Shown: positions 34,714 to 47,172, numbered from the stretch's first letter. The stretch: 64,000 nucleotides of DNA from Zeus faber (GCA_960531495.1 OY482863.1:7114000-7177999), one strand, 5' to 3'. Numbers and translations: made by a program. Notes: generated by a model not told the origin, from the sequence alone.

Positions 34714-35305
34714 GGTAGAGATGGACCAGCAGGCAGGTAGAACACAAACCAACCTAAACTGGGCGTTTGTTCAAACGCAAAACAAGACGTTTGTCTGAAA
34801 AGACAAAGGTTTACCATTTCAAATGCCAGCTGGCACAGCCCCGTCCACTGGGTCGAATCTGACGCAGCCTTGGGTGAGGTATGTTATGGCAGGGGTTCTC
34901 AAAATATGGGTCGCAACCCCTGGTGGGATCGCCGAATGTTTTCTTGGGGTCGCCAGATGATTTTTTTGAACATGCACATAAAGAAGGAAAATGTGTTTTT
35001 AAAAAAAATTTCGATAATTTTTCAAAAATATGTTTTTTTAATCAAAATCAAAAATTCACTCAGTGAAATAAAACAGCGCACTTGCCTGTGTGTGTGCGTC
35101 CCTGTAACTATAGCAACTCACTCTCCCACTCCTGTCCCCGACTGTGCAGGAGAAGGAGACACTTGGCTGTCACAAAAGCTGCTTCGCTGGGAATAAATGT
35201 CAATACGTTTGAAAGGCATATATTTAAATTTACACCGTCAATTGATCAAAATGCGGGACATTTCGTCTGGATGCGGGACGGGGGACGATTGGTCAAATGT
35301 GGGAC

Positions 35306-35359
<54 letters not shown>

Positions 35360-35845
35360 AGCATTTAATATATATATATCAAAGACCATAGTGGTACAAA
35401 TCAGCACAAACGCAGCACGAATGGCAATCATTTTATCACATGGGGAGCCTACTGACGTTGTTAGATCGAACATCGGCGAGTCTGAATGACGGCGTCGTGA
35501 ACCTAAAAAATAAAAAGCCACACCTGTCTTGTAATAGCCTGCCATCCCCAAAAATCTCCTCACCTTTTTTTTTGTCTTAGGCATTGGGCAGGCTACAATT
35601 GCCAATTTTCATACTCGGTGCGAGAGGCCGGTGGCAGGCTGTAGGCTGGGAAGTAGGCGCATTGCCAACTCCGCCTTTGGCCAGACGCACGCCTCTGCTG
35701 TGCCCTCAAAGATGGCAATATATGCCTCTGGGTCGTCTTCCTCGGTCATTCGTCTCTTTTTCGGGGTAGAGATAGATCAAGAGCAGGTAGAACACAAATC
35801 AGCCTTAGCTGGGTGTTTATTCAAACACAAAACAAAACGCAAAAT
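34714..35845 (-). mobile_element. remnant gypsy element between two related repeats
   Basis: 34,714-34,795 and 35,764-35,845 share GTAGAGAT.GA.CA, GCAGGTAGAACACAAA and TTCAAACxCAAAACAA blocks and look like LTR ends about 1,050 bp apart. Between them, 35,495-35,605 on the minus strand encodes CPMPKTKKKVRRFLGMAGYY, the connection block after RT in Ty3/gypsy. The rest is decayed and interrupted by a TA microsatellite. Confidence 0.55.
35309..35385. repeat. (TA)n microsatellite
   Basis: TA dinucleotide runs with AAATA and AAACAGC interruptions, inside the remnant gypsy element. Confidence 0.9.
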
Positions 35846-36398
35846 GTATTCGCCACCAATGTTAGGTACAGTCTGGACTGGGAGCCCAGCCTCGCTGTCA
35901 GGAGGGAGATATTAAGGTGAAAACACAGTAGCTTTTAAATGCACTTCTTCAATAATCTTCTGCAGCTGCATCCCCTTCCGATTGCCAAAGCTGGGTGTCC
36001 CCACCTGCAGATGCCGCCAAAACCGCTCTCCACTGCCACATTAGAATTTGTGTGAAACTGTGCATGCACTCTCTAGCTTATGGACCTCCTGTTAGTACAT
36101 GTAAATGTTTTCTAACTGGGTTTCTAGATGTGACATAGCAGCGGGTCCTATCAACATTTACCTTGATGGTTTTGGTCTAAGGAAGGGCAGGGTATCTAAT
36201 TGCCAAATATTTCCTACCTGGCGGTACAGATGGAGGTGAAAAGGCATTGTGAGACTAGGAGCACCAGTCAAGATGGATTCCTACCACAGCTTGGCCCCTG
36301 GGCAAGCCTAGGCATACTGACTGACTTGATAGGGATGATAAGCTCTGGAATGATCTGAGACAATAATTAAGGCGGGACGTACCTTCTGAATAGCAGGT
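35846..36398. other. intergenic, nothing recognised
   Basis: No gene or repeat was recognised by eye. Confidence 0.4.
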
Positions 36399-36985
36399 AT
36401 ACACCGATCAGCCACAACATTAAAACCACCACTAATAGCCACAAATATTGTATCTTCCCCTCACGCCACCAAAACAGCTTTAACCCCTCAGAAGGTGTCC
36501 TGTGGTATTTGGCACCAAGACGTTAGCAGCAGATCCTTTAAGTCCTGTAAGTTGCGAGGCGGGGCCTCCATGGATCGGGCTTGTTGTTCCAGCACATCCC
36601 ACAGATGGTAAATCGGATCGGTCAGACCAGGCCACCTTCTTCCATTGCTCCATGGTCCAGTTCTGATGCTCACATGCCCATTGTAGGCACTTTCGGTGGT
36701 GGACAGGGGTCAGCATGGGCACTCTGACCGGTCTGTGGCAACACAGCCCCATACGCAGGAAGCTGTGATGCACTGTGTGTTCTGACACCTTTCTATTATA
36801 GCAGCATTAACTTTTTCAGCAATTTGTGCTACAGTAGCTCTTCTGTGGGATCGGACCAGAGGGCTAACCTTCGCTCCCCACACACATCAATAAGCCTTGG
36901 GCACCCATGACCCTGTCACCGGTTCACCGGTTGCACTTTCTTGGGCCACTATTGGAAGGTACTAACCACTGTACACCAGGAACAC
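36399..36985 (+). mobile_element. widespread fish DNA-transposon fragment
   Basis: Starts TATACACCGATCAGCCACAA and continues CATTAAAACCACC, then CCACCAAAACAGC, GGTGTCCTGTGGTATTTGG and CATCCCACAGATG, and later GTTCACCGGTTGCACTTTC. This order is characteristic of a very common non-autonomous transposon in teleost genomes. The opposite terminal repeat is not found near 36,990, so this copy is truncated on the right. Confidence 0.7.
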
Positions 36986-37709
36986 CGGGAATACCGGGAA
37001 ATGTGTGTTGTCTTTTAGTTCCAGCTACCCCCACAAAGGAATTGCAACTTTCTGACCTGCAAAGATACACTGGAACATCATATATTTGCCTATTTTAAAG
37101 CAGTCTTCTTTGCATTTTCCTATAATAATAAAATAATAGTTTGTCCATGGGGATTGATCATGGTACAAAACAAATACTTTCTTATAAATTATTTTGCACA
37201 TACAGAAAATACATACACATACACAGGTATACAAAATACCCACATATATGTATACACCCTAAACTACAGGCACAAAATGCACATATTATTTCCGACACAC
37301 ACAGAGCACTACATAGATTATCAAAGCAGTGATGATCTCATTAGCATTTAGAATTATCCTAATGGATTGCAATGATCAGAGTAATCAATAAAAGTGCAGC
37401 TAGAGGAGAGCGGGAGAGCGAGAGGGAGTAAAGACAAATACGCAAGCAGGGTACCACCAACTCTAATCAGATACGGGCTCCTTCTGTTCTTGCCTGATTT
37501 CTTCTGATGAAATAACCTAAATGAGGGCTTACAAATCAAGCATTTCACTTCACTGGGGGGATGGTATTATACAGCATGCTTCAGAGTCCTAAAAAAGGCT
37601 AAGATAGGAGACAGAAGTACGTGTCAGATTCAGATTAAATGGACAGACTTACACAAAAAATATCTTAGCTGCCTATATATATATATACAGTTTATATACA
37701 GTATATAAT
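36986..37709. other. intergenic, nothing recognised
   Basis: AT-rich with short TA and CA words. No gene seen. Confidence 0.4.
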
Positions 37710-37955
37710 GGGATTAGAGGTGGCTGTACGTCTGTTGCTCGTCAGAGCAATCAATGAGCAACAGGGAATCACCTATCCCCACACACACACAAGAAGAGCA
37801 TCAGTCATGACAGGTGTCAATCTGCTCCCGGCTTGTTACATCTTGCCACTCTCTACAATGAACTGATGTGTTTACAACATCTCTGCTTGTGTGTCTCTGT
37901 GTCGGAGGGCCCTCAAAACGCCACTCAGGTGTCGTGTGGCAGGCAGAAATGCCAC
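37710..37955 (+). mobile_element. LTR-like repeat, copy B, with hairpin
   Basis: Reverse complement of the 1,935-2,235 repeat: CGGAGGGCCCTC, GTGTTTACAACATC, ACAATGAACTG and the CTGTTGCTC...GAGCAACAG hairpin (37,732-37,740 with 37,756-37,764). AATGAA replaces AATAAA seen in copy A. Confidence 0.6.
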
Positions 37956-37966
37956 TATATATATTA

Positions 37967-37969
37967 AAA

Positions 37970-38028
<59 letters not shown>
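37967..38028. repeat. poly-A run followed by (TA)n
   Basis: An A run at about 37,969-37,987 leads into TA dinucleotides to 38,027. It may mark a retrotransposon tail expanded into a microsatellite. Confidence 0.85.
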
Positions 38029-38029
<1 letters not shown>

Positions 38030-38620
38030 ATACATAACCCCCCATCTTCTCCCTGGGCACCGCTACAAAGATGACAGCCCACTGCTCCTACTGCTCATAC
38101 TAGCGCTAATCTACAATAATTCAGGTTGATAACTACGATAATTCCTGGAGTCCGGACACAGCATTAAAAAGTGTTGTTACAGAAATGAAAGGGTCGCATT
38201 AATCTGCAGTTTTTCAATCGGTGGTTTTAAGTCAAGAGGCAGACAGACGCTGGTTTTTACTTGTACAAGCGTCGGGTCAGAGATGTGCTCTCGAGCAGCT
38301 CCCTGAGTCCAACAGTTTATTTTTCAGGGAGTCAGAATATATGGTCAGTTAGACCTCACAGATGCATAGGTGCTGAAGGTAAGGGAAACTTTATGGCAGT
38401 AATCCAAGTAATCCAACCAAAAAGGTATGTGAAAGAATTAACCCTGTGTGCTGAAATAATGGTATGTGACTGAGATCATATGAGGCTGTGTCCTTCATTA
38501 TGTCCTTCAGTATGTGCATATCTGTTTATGTGATACATGGATTTAGATATATTGTTACAGCGTCAAAAACATTGCATGCACTGTGCAGTGCAGGGGAAAA
38601 GGAGCAGTGCTTAAACATGT
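38029..38620. other. intergenic, nothing recognised
   Basis: Short frames only. No gene seen. Confidence 0.4.
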
Positions 38621-38624
38621 ATAT

Positions 38625-38700
38625 ATAATAAACTTTATTTTTATAGCACCTTTCATATAAGACATACAAGATTTGCAGCTCAAAGTGTTTTACAGAGAAA
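38625..38700 (+). repeat. retroposon tail-like repeat
   Basis: ATAAACTTTATTTTTATAGC followed by ACCTTTCATA and CAGCTCAAAGTGTTTTACA is a repeat end very common in fish genomes. Class uncertain. Confidence 0.5.
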
Positions 38701-40290
38701 ATGGGAAATAATAATTGACAGTAACTAATGATTAAAGTGAACTGAATAGTGCATTTGCGAAGAAAACAAAAAAACGAACAAAAACAAAACACAAATGGAA
38801 TAAGTAAGAATAACACATTTTACTTAAATGTCAGAGTAAATGTATATGTATGTATATATAATAGAATGAGGTACATAATACATCTCGTTATTATTATCTT
38901 CCTTTAAGTAAATGACTAGATTTATATATCTTTATATTTTTTTTTTTGATATTTATTTCCCAAATAAAAATTGCCTTTATTGGAGCATTATTTTTACCTA
39001 CCAAAATATCCACCACATTTAAACAGCCACATCACAGCCATATAACATTTTATGCACAAAATTATTTTACGTCTCCATAAAGTCATGTTGCTTAATACCA
39101 ACACCAATTAATTTTCCCTCCTTCGTGTCACTTGACGGCACCCTTACAATTATCTCAACTACTGAAATGACATTGACGACTTGACAAATGTATTGGCGTG
39201 ACTTATCCAAATCATTATCATCACACGTAGGCAGAGCAAACAAATCCCACCTTCCCTAATGGCTCTAGAATCCCGAGTGAGTTTCAGTGTGACAGATGAA
39301 TTCCACACAATAGAAATAACACAAAAACTTTTTCGCTGTTATGTGTCTGCTGTACATATGAGCTGCCTGCTCATAGACCTCCAGTTAGGAAACAGTTTAT
39401 ACTGCTCAATTTATTGATTTATTGATCATAGCGTAAAATAGCTGTTTGTTTCATTTCTTTCAACATCAATGCTTAAAAAAGAGGCAAAAATGGAGTGAAT
39501 CCAACTTTATATTGGAAGACAAAACAGCTGCTGTGTGAGATGATGCCTGCTAAACATTAAAGGTAATGCCTTCATCAGCAAGGTGCCCCAACAGAATTTC
39601 AGTGCCAACAATGAAATGTCATGACACCCGGTGATGACGCACAATAAGCTCTATAAGCTCTAAAAATACCAGCCAGGGGATCAGCTGAAGAAGAGCTGTG
39701 AAAACATGCTGTGTGATTTCCTGCTGAACATTGTTAAACAGATGTCTTGTGTTTGTGGGGCTGTTCTTAAACTGCGTGCACATCTGCGTGCACAATTGTG
39801 AAAAAATTACAAGAAGTGAAGAGGAGTGGGGTCGTCTCCGTTCCGAAAAATGAACGTGGCTTCACTGTCCCTGCTCACATCAGTGCATGGCAGTTGTAGC
39901 TTTGTACCCAGCTTTAGTTTTTCCCCCTTACATTTTTGTCATTTGTGACATAGAGTGCCACTGAATGCACTAATCCTCCCTAATCCTCCCATACTTTCTC
40001 CCTGCACGCCACACTTACAATCCGCGATGCCGATTTGATTACATTTGTAAAGAAAGGATAATATTATGACCAGGATTTATGTGTTTCGTTAATGTGTGTC
40101 ATATATTTCAGTTTACAGTTCAAAAATCATGTTCTGGTGTGCAGTACCTCTTTAAAGCAAAGGGTGTCTAATGCGAGGAATCCCAGATTGAGGGAAAATC
40201 AATTATTTTGATACTCAAACTATTGACTCGTACTGTATATTGAATCATTTTCTTAATGCAAGGGGCATTGTTAGGATCAGCGGCTTAGCT
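38701..40290. other. intergenic, nothing recognised
   Basis: AT-rich. No open frame over 60 codons with a recognisable motif. Confidence 0.4.
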
Positions 40291-40388
40291 GAGAGAGAGC
40301 GACGGTGTCCTCATCACGCTCGGTGCTTGTTTGGTTCCATTTCCTTACGAAACGAAACAAGCACCGCGCGTAATGGGGACACTCTCTC
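40291..40388. repeat. long imperfect hairpin
   Basis: Arms about 40,305-40,338 and 40,350-40,382 pair over roughly 30 positions. GTGTCCTCATCACGC faces the inverse of GCGTAATGGGGACAC, and CGGTGCTTGTTT faces AAACAAGCACCG. The loop is short, near CCATTTCCTTACG. A GAGAGAG/CTCTC extension lengthens the stem. It could be a MITE remnant or a hairpin RNA precursor. No flanking repeat was recognised. Confidence 0.7.
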
Positions 40389-41195
40389 CGTACCTAATAA
40401 CCTACATCCAATATGAAAACACACCGTTTTGGGGCGGCGATCGTGGGCGCCCCACTGCTGGCGCCCGTCGGGCACAGTCGGTATCAGTAAAGACTGAGCG
40501 ATCACGGCGCAGAGCCCGCCCTGCAGGGCTACTTGAGATTGGGGGCTGTACATGAATCATTGGTGGTGAAGCCACGCAACCACCGCAACGTCAACTCATT
40601 CCTTGGATTCCCCTGAGTTGTGTTGAAGGGATTTGAAGTACATGTGCCAAGAAGAAAAAATAATTTAGGGGAATTGTATTGAAAATGTAAATGAACAAAC
40701 TGCTGTCGAACATGGATTCAAAGTATTTTTTTCTATTCATTCATCGAAGGCCAACGTTTTTGCGACACGATTTCCAATTATCAAGATATCCCAGTCTGCA
40801 ATGATAACAAAGAAAAATAATTTCACCTTCTGCATCAGTTTGTTATTTCTCTCTCTTTACTCTGTTTGTGTCCCTGAATAGGGTGCAGGAGACTGCATGT
40901 GCCTATTTGAAGCCACCTTGCATTGGTAAAATCTCGGATCAGGTTGTTTCAGGAAAGCCCTTGGGAGTACTGGATGAAAATGACGTATTTGAAAACTTTG
41001 GTTTGGTTTCTGTCAGACGCACAGCACTAAAAACGGGTTTGTAAATTAAACCTAGTGATGAAAGGTTTGACTTTTTTTGAGATTCAGTTTTGGACAAGTC
41101 ACTCAGTAAGAAAATTTTTAATAAGTAATATTAAGTTTGATTTTTCTGACTTTTGATTGATTTGATTCAGTTGGTGTAACCAACGAGTGTCTTCG
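40389..41195. other. intergenic, nothing recognised
   Basis: 40,430-40,560 is GC-rich without motif. No gene seen. Confidence 0.4.
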
Positions 41196-41199
41196 TTGC

Positions 41200-41640
41200 A
41201 TGGGTACATGCTCGGTGCTTGTGGCTGAGTGGGGCATCGGGCTGGCTGTGGTATGGCGGAACTTGCCTTTGTATGGGGAATGGGTGGGCATCGGTGGGCA
41301 TGGGGCCCTACCAGTTCTGGTGGGGTGTCGATCTGTTGATCGTGGGGCCCGGTTGCCTACGGCTCGGGTTCCGCGCGTGCAGGTGTGTCATACGGCTGCT
41401 TCATGGGATGCATGCTCATCCTGTGCTTTTGGGAATTGGTTTGTGCGCCTCACGGGCGCGCGCTGGTGTTGCTCTGTGGGTTCTCGGCTTCTCTGTGGGT
41501 TCGGGGGTCCTTCTATGGCTACATTGCTTTGGGCTCTGAATGTTCTTGCAGCGCACCCATGGTACCTCAGCCACCAGAAAAGTGGACTCGTGTGTGGCTA
41601 CGAGGCCTTTCTGCTGCTGTGAGCCCCTGCAATATGTTTC
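41200..41640 (+). repeat. GC-rich repeat, third copy
   Basis: Same block order as the 31.5-32.6 kb inverted pair: GTGCTTGTGGC, GGGGCATCGGGC, GTATGGCG, GGTGGGCATGGG, GGGGTGTCGATCTGTTG, TGGGTTC and CTCGGCTTCTCTGTGGG. Long frames on the plus strand are composition artefacts. Confidence 0.7.
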
Positions 41641-43664
41641 TGACCTCATACACCGGAACTAATTGGGAGCAATCTTCTGCACATCACGCACAAATGCGCA
41701 CACACCCTGCCAGCATCTGCTTCACACACTCCTTTGAACACCCTCCTAATTATGGCTTTCTCCGTTCTTCTCCTATTGCTATAATTTTCACAGGAAGGAG
41801 GCCATGTGCCATAATTGTCGATGCAATTTTTGTTGATTTAATTAAGTTTTATCAAATACATGTAACTGTTTGTTTCTATGTTTATTTATTTCACTTGTGG
41901 TGATTATCCCCCTCTTGGAGAAGTAATGATGATTAGTTGTTTAGCTGATCTCAACGCGGTAAGATCGTCCTCCAAAGAGGGTGATTGGTCGTGGTGATGA
42001 ATGCATAACAGAAGCGCGCTACTCTTGTCGGCCCACAGGTCGTCCAAAGGAGTTATTGTAAGCGGCTCTTGATGATTATTAAAGATTGGCTTTTGCAGGA
42101 TGAGAATTTGAACTCCACTTACAGATGAACTCTGTCTTGGATGCAATGGCATACAAATACCCTGTGCTGTACGCCCAGCCTGCTGAAAGCACAGATAAGA
42201 ACATCAATAAATAAACGAAAGAAAGGTTGGGAAACACGATACTATAATATACATATAGAACTTATTTACAAAACGTGTTTACAAAATCCGGACAACATGG
42301 TATAGCTTTGTCAAATACATCAAAAAGACGATGTGAGAAAAACATTGCGCTGCTAGTCCGAGAATTCCACCCAGAACTGCCACTGCAAAGTTTATCCTCA
42401 TCCTCCCTGAGACGGTGACTTCCTCTTCTCGAAACTATGCTGTAGGGTGCTGTTCTTTCTTGTGAATGGTCATCCAGATAGACAGTTTACTGAGCACCAC
42501 TAGCTACGGTGGCTTATCGAATTCACTGCGGCTACCTTCCGATTCTTGGGCTTACCTGATTTTTGCATTCTTGCAAAATATTGGATTTTTGTACCAAAAT
42601 GATCTGAGGTTATGAACACTGGATCGACGCAACAAGTTGGAGATTCTTAAGCCGCTGCTCAGTTTCAGCACTAATATTCTACCATCTATGTGCAGACCCA
42701 AAAGGTCAGAGCACGTGAGCCAAAGGGCAAAGTGCAGGGCAGGGGGCTCAATAAAACATGACGCATTTCACACACAGCCGTCCATCTATTCAAGGCAATC
42801 AATCGAAACCTTTATCAAGAAGAAGCATTTAAGGTATATTTTCACTGTTCTTTAATCGCTAATGCACAATAAACGTTACAGTCCTTAATTATGAGCGTGG
42901 TTTATTCTGAATGTCAGGTTTACGCCACTGCATTCTACTGTCGTGAATTAAATGAACATAAAATTGAAATTCACAAAGAAATCTCAACCATATCCATAAA
43001 ATCTAGGGAGCTTCAGCTCTGTGACGAGCACAGGAGGATGCTGAAGAGGTCCAGGTGACAGGCCTCCCTTGTTGATTTGAAGTAAAAATACACTGCGACG
43101 CTTGTGTTTTGCGCGATGGTAAATATGCACAGATATGGTCAGGCATGCAGCTCACAAATTGACCAGGGAGATATCGATCGACTGACTGTGACCAAATAAC
43201 CCCCCCGAGACCAAAGACAATGGACAGCCTGCAGTTGAGTTTGAGGATCGATGTACATTTATTTATTTTATATGTATAATCATATAATAATCCCCAAAGT
43301 GCACACTAAAACCAAGCAAAATACTGAGCAAAATACTATTATTTATTGGATAAAATGAAGTGGTTGCTTGTGTGTGTATCTGACTCACATTCTGGTATTC
43401 CCTGGTGTATAAAAAGTCTATTTACTATATTTACTTATTAAATATTATGGTCTATTTATGAGCCTGACTGTATAATACGTGTACACATAAGTACGAGGTC
43501 TGAGGGTTAAAGGACCGTATGGGTTTCAAAAACCTGATTTTCAATTCATTTCACATTTCTGCAGCCCTGCTGTAAATTATATACAGCACTTGAAGCGGAA
43601 ATAAATACGTGCCAATACTCCCCTTTTTCCCATGTTAGCGAGGGGTTTACTGAGATAATTGATG
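41641..43664. other. intergenic, nothing recognised
   Basis: Mixed AT content, no repeat or coding frame recognised. AATTATGGC and ATTTAATTAAG words near 41,750-41,850 resemble homeobox sites but prove nothing alone. Confidence 0.35.
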
Positions 43665-43780
43665 TCACGGCAACATGGTGGCGCGTACCATTAACGGTGA
43701 ACCACCTTCCCTATTGTTCCCGATTTTTATTTATTTTAACATATATAATGTCGTTTTGAACTGCTCTGCAGGATTTATGT
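43665..43780 (+). repeat. dispersed repeat, copy 2
   Basis: Counterpart of 3,395-3,500 with CGGCAACATGGTGGCGCG and ATTAACGGTGAACCACC blocks. 43,781-44,190 after it holds no recognisable gene. Confidence 0.5.
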
Positions 43781-44193
43781 TCTGTTAACATGGGGACTAC
43801 TGACACAAATTACAGTTCCACAGGTTCCCCTGGACGCAGCATCACTTCCTGCTGTCTCTCCACCCGAAAGAGTGCGCTCCGATTCAATAAAACATGACAC
43901 TCAGTCCAGGCAGCTTGTGCGAAGAGCGGTACGCCAAAGAGTAAAATGTAGAAGTGCCGGTACTGTGTACCGGTGAGTACCGGCCCAATGGGGGCCCTGT
44001 ATATAAAGAAAAAAACACATAAAAAATTGAAAGAGTTAAAAAAGTTTAAATAAAAGCCAAACCTGGCTGCGACCCACAGAGCCTATCACCCAAACCTCAT
44101 AAAGAAAAGAGTAAAACCCTGTCCTGCTTCTCAAGGTATTTAGTCGAGAAGCACGTCAGCAGACGCATCACTCCGTCCTTAATGGAGGAACTG

Positions 44194-44372
44194 ACAGACG
44201 GACGGACGGACGGACGGACGGACGGACAGACGCGGGAAGGCGTACGGGGAGGAAAGTTAGCTGCAGCGCGAGATACGGCGCCAAACCTTTAATCAGATCC
44301 TCCCCCGACAAAAGGTGAGGCCGTCGTAGATAGAGATCACCTTCCAACTGCTGACTTAATGACGCTAAGATG

Positions 44373-44425
<53 letters not shown>

Positions 44426-44443
44426 TGCACACACACACACGAG

Positions 44444-44485
<42 letters not shown>

Positions 44486-44965
44486 AGGGAGGGAGGGGGA
44501 TAGAGACGAGGACTGCTCCAACATGGCCGGCGCAGCAATTATCCGTCGAAGCCCTTGTCAGGTATTACTGCCGTCTGTTGTGAGAAAATTAGGCTAAAGT
44601 GCCAGGCGGGGCCAGGCCTCCTTCCTGCCAGGGCCCCCGAGTCGGTGGCGTCTTCTTCCCCGGCCGGCTATCGGGAAATTTGTCTCTCTCTCTCTCTCTC
44701 TCATTCTCTTTCAGTCTCCCTCTCTCCGACGCATCTCTGCGCTAATTAAATGTGTTGCAGGCTGTCCGTAGAATGTCACAATTGATTTGTCTACTTTCAG
44801 CGAGGAGCCATTTTACCTCAAGCCCCCGCACACGCACACACACGCACACGCACACGCACACGCGTACGCACACGCACACGCGTACGCACACTCAGTTACT
44901 CATTCCAAAGTCGAGTTACTCGTTCCATTTCAAACCGCAATTCTCTCTCTCTCTCTCTCTCTGTT
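44194..44965. repeat. microsatellite cluster
   Basis: Contains (GACG)n at about 44,197-44,228, (GT)n at 44,373-44,422, (AC)n then (GA)n at 44,426-44,496, (CT)n at 44,683-44,703, CACG/CGTACG-rich CA repeat at 44,822-44,890, and (CT)n at 44,941-44,962. Open frames over these are artefacts. Confidence 0.92.
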
Positions 44966-45908
44966 ACACAGACAGACAGACAGACACACTCTCTTTTACT
45001 CATTCCCAACTCAACACACACACACACCGTTCCACATAAATCACCGAAAAATTAAAATGTTCTCTTTCTATAATCCTGGGAGTGTCGTGTTTTGAGGCGT
45101 GTGCTTTACAATTCAATGCCGTCTTCTAGGCAAGGAGATTACCAGGACACTGACGCGCTTCTCCTCCGATCCCCATGCGGCGGCGCGCTGGGAAAGAAAA
45201 GCCTCACCAAAAAAAACAAAAAACTTTTTTAGCCCTCTTGCTGTTTCGCTCTCGACTCAGCGGGACGGGTCGCGTCGTGCTTATCGCCAGGAGGCCGAGG
45301 GAAATCCAGGAAAAGCCCGCTGCCAGGCTCTGTGGGGAAAAGGGCGATGCGTCCATGCATTCCAGCTGCTAATCACTGACCTTGACATCCATCTTTTTAA
45401 TGTATTTGTTGACTGTTTACATTTAAATGGTTGGCTTTATTGCTCCTTATCAAATCTTAAAAATGACCGGTCATTGTTTACCTTGAGGTTAATTGCTCTG
45501 GTTGGTCTTTCGGTTCACAGCGAATAGCAAACGTATCCATCTGCTTGTCATTTTTCACGTTCATGTGCATTGACGTTTTTCAATCATTTATTTTTCGAGG
45601 CTTTTTCTTTCTGTTTTTGTTACTTTCAGGTTTGTATTTATGGTTTATCAACGGCTTTATTGCAAATTCCATATTTTACTTTTCTTTACTGTGGATTGGT
45701 TTATTATATTTCACAGTTTTTCCATCCTCTTATTGACCTTCAAGTTATGAAGTTGGTTAAGTTAAGTCTCTGTCTCTCAGTCTGTCTGCCTATATATCTG
45801 ACCTCAAGGAACAGTTCATAGAATTATCTAGTTCACAACCTACTTTCTTCTCATGCTTACCTCTTTCCTGTACCAGATACAGCGTACTGTATCGTGCTCC
45901 TCCTTGTA
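44966..45908. other. intergenic, nothing recognised
   Basis: No gene recognised; open frames of up to 142 codons lack motifs. Confidence 0.35.
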
Positions 45909-46214
45909 CAGTGGTACCTCCACTTACGACTGCATCTACCTACGACGGATCCAAGACACCAGCAGCGATAGTTGCCAAAATTTGTATCGACTTGCGACCG
46001 ACTGCTCCAAGATACAACATTGGAAATTTGCAGTTGGCGCGCCGTCAGTCGGCCGTCAGTCAGCGGGCGACCTACATGGCGTGTGCATGTAGTTCGTGGC
46101 TTATGGATATTTTTTTTCATATGACTGTGTTTGTTCTGTGTATTTTGGGAAAAATTTCCTTGACATACGACCGTTCTTATAGAACCAATTACAGTCGTAA
46201 GTCGAGGCACCACG
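45909..46214. mobile_element. mariner-type MITE with TA target sites
   Basis: Starts CAGTGGTACCTCCACTTACG and ends CGTAAGTCGAGGCACCACG, near-inverse ends flanked by TA (45,907-45,908 and 46,215-46,216). The 306-bp interior has no transposase. Ends of this type belong to the mariner/Tigger group. It sits at the left edge of the tRNA array. Confidence 0.8.
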
Positions 46215-46230
46215 TACTTAGCCTCAGAAC

Positions 46231-46470
46231 GTGACTGACTTAGACGGAGCGGTGACTCGTCCAATAAAAATCAGTCTCAGGAGAAGGAGGCTGAGGATGG
46301 AGCTGCCAGGCAAGAGGAAAAGAGGAAGGCCAAAGAGAAGCCTTATGGAGGTGGTGAGGGAGGACATGCAGGCGGTTGGTGTTACGGAGGAAGATGCGCA
46401 GAACAGAAGGTATCGGAGGCAGATGATCTGCTGTGTCGACCCCTAACGGGAGCAGACCAAAGAAGAAGAT
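46231..46470 (+). mobile_element. LINE 3' end at left edge of array
   Basis: Encodes RRRLRMELPGKRKRGRPKR, then MEVVREDMQAVGV, EEDAQNRRYRRQMICCVDP and a stop, followed by the post-stop GGGAGCAG..AAAGAAGAAG. It is the C-terminus of the non-LTR retrotransposon ORF (RTE-like) that fills the spacers. Confidence 0.8.
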
Positions 46471-46785
46471 ACTTTCATGTTTTTTCGACAGGGTGTAGTA
46501 TGTCATTTTTGGATTTCTTTCGCCGTACTATATTTTGACATTTTTGGACATAGTACAGATGTCGTTTTTGGAAGTTTTCCAGCGTACTATATTTTGACAA
46601 TTTTTGACTGAGTATAGTATGTTGTTTTTGGGATGTTTTTCAGCATTATATATATGTTGATGTTTTTCTTCATAGTATAGTATGCAGTTTTTGGACATTC
46701 TTCGGCGTACAATTCTTTGATGAATTGTGTCCGTTTTGTACGTTTTTCAGCGTCGTAAACTTTCATGTTTTCTGCATCCATAGGA

Positions 46786-46858
46786 GCCTCGTTGGCGCAG
46801 TAGAAAGCGCGTCAGTCTCATAATCTGAAGGTCGTGAGTTCGACCCTCACACAGGGCA
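46786..46858 (+). tRNA. tRNA-Met (CAT), unit 1, weakened
   Basis: 73 nt with CTCATAA anticodon loop. The D-loop GGC is changed to GAA (losing conserved G19) and one acceptor pair is broken by ACAGGGC. TTTT follows at about +10. It may be poorly functional. Confidence 0.8.
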
Positions 46859-47172
46859 GGACTCCATTTTGTACCGATTGGCAAGACAATGGGACCAAGT
46901 TGGAAAGGATGTCCAGCAGGTTCAGCTGATGAAGGATAATGATGGGTTTGCAGATGACATTGTGATCTGTAGCGAGAGTCGGGAGCAGACTGAGTATAGT
47001 ATGTTGTTTTTGGGATGTTTTTCAGCATTATATATGTTGATGTTTTTCTTAATAGTATAGTATGTCGTTTTTGGACATTTTTCGGCATATAATTCTTTGA
47101 TGTATTTTGACATACGTCAGGTTTGTACGTTTTTCAGCGTCGTAAACTTTCATGTTTTCTGCATCCATAGGA
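46859..47172 (+). repeat. 314-bp spacer, first copy
   Basis: LINE codons YRLARQWDQVGKDVQQVQL are joined directly to FADDIVICSESREQ, showing an internal deletion of the RT domain. The FADD motif is the RT catalytic block. Subrepeats and the conserved tRNA leader follow. The same 314-bp form recurs at 50,717, 56,451 and 60,017. Confidence 0.88.
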
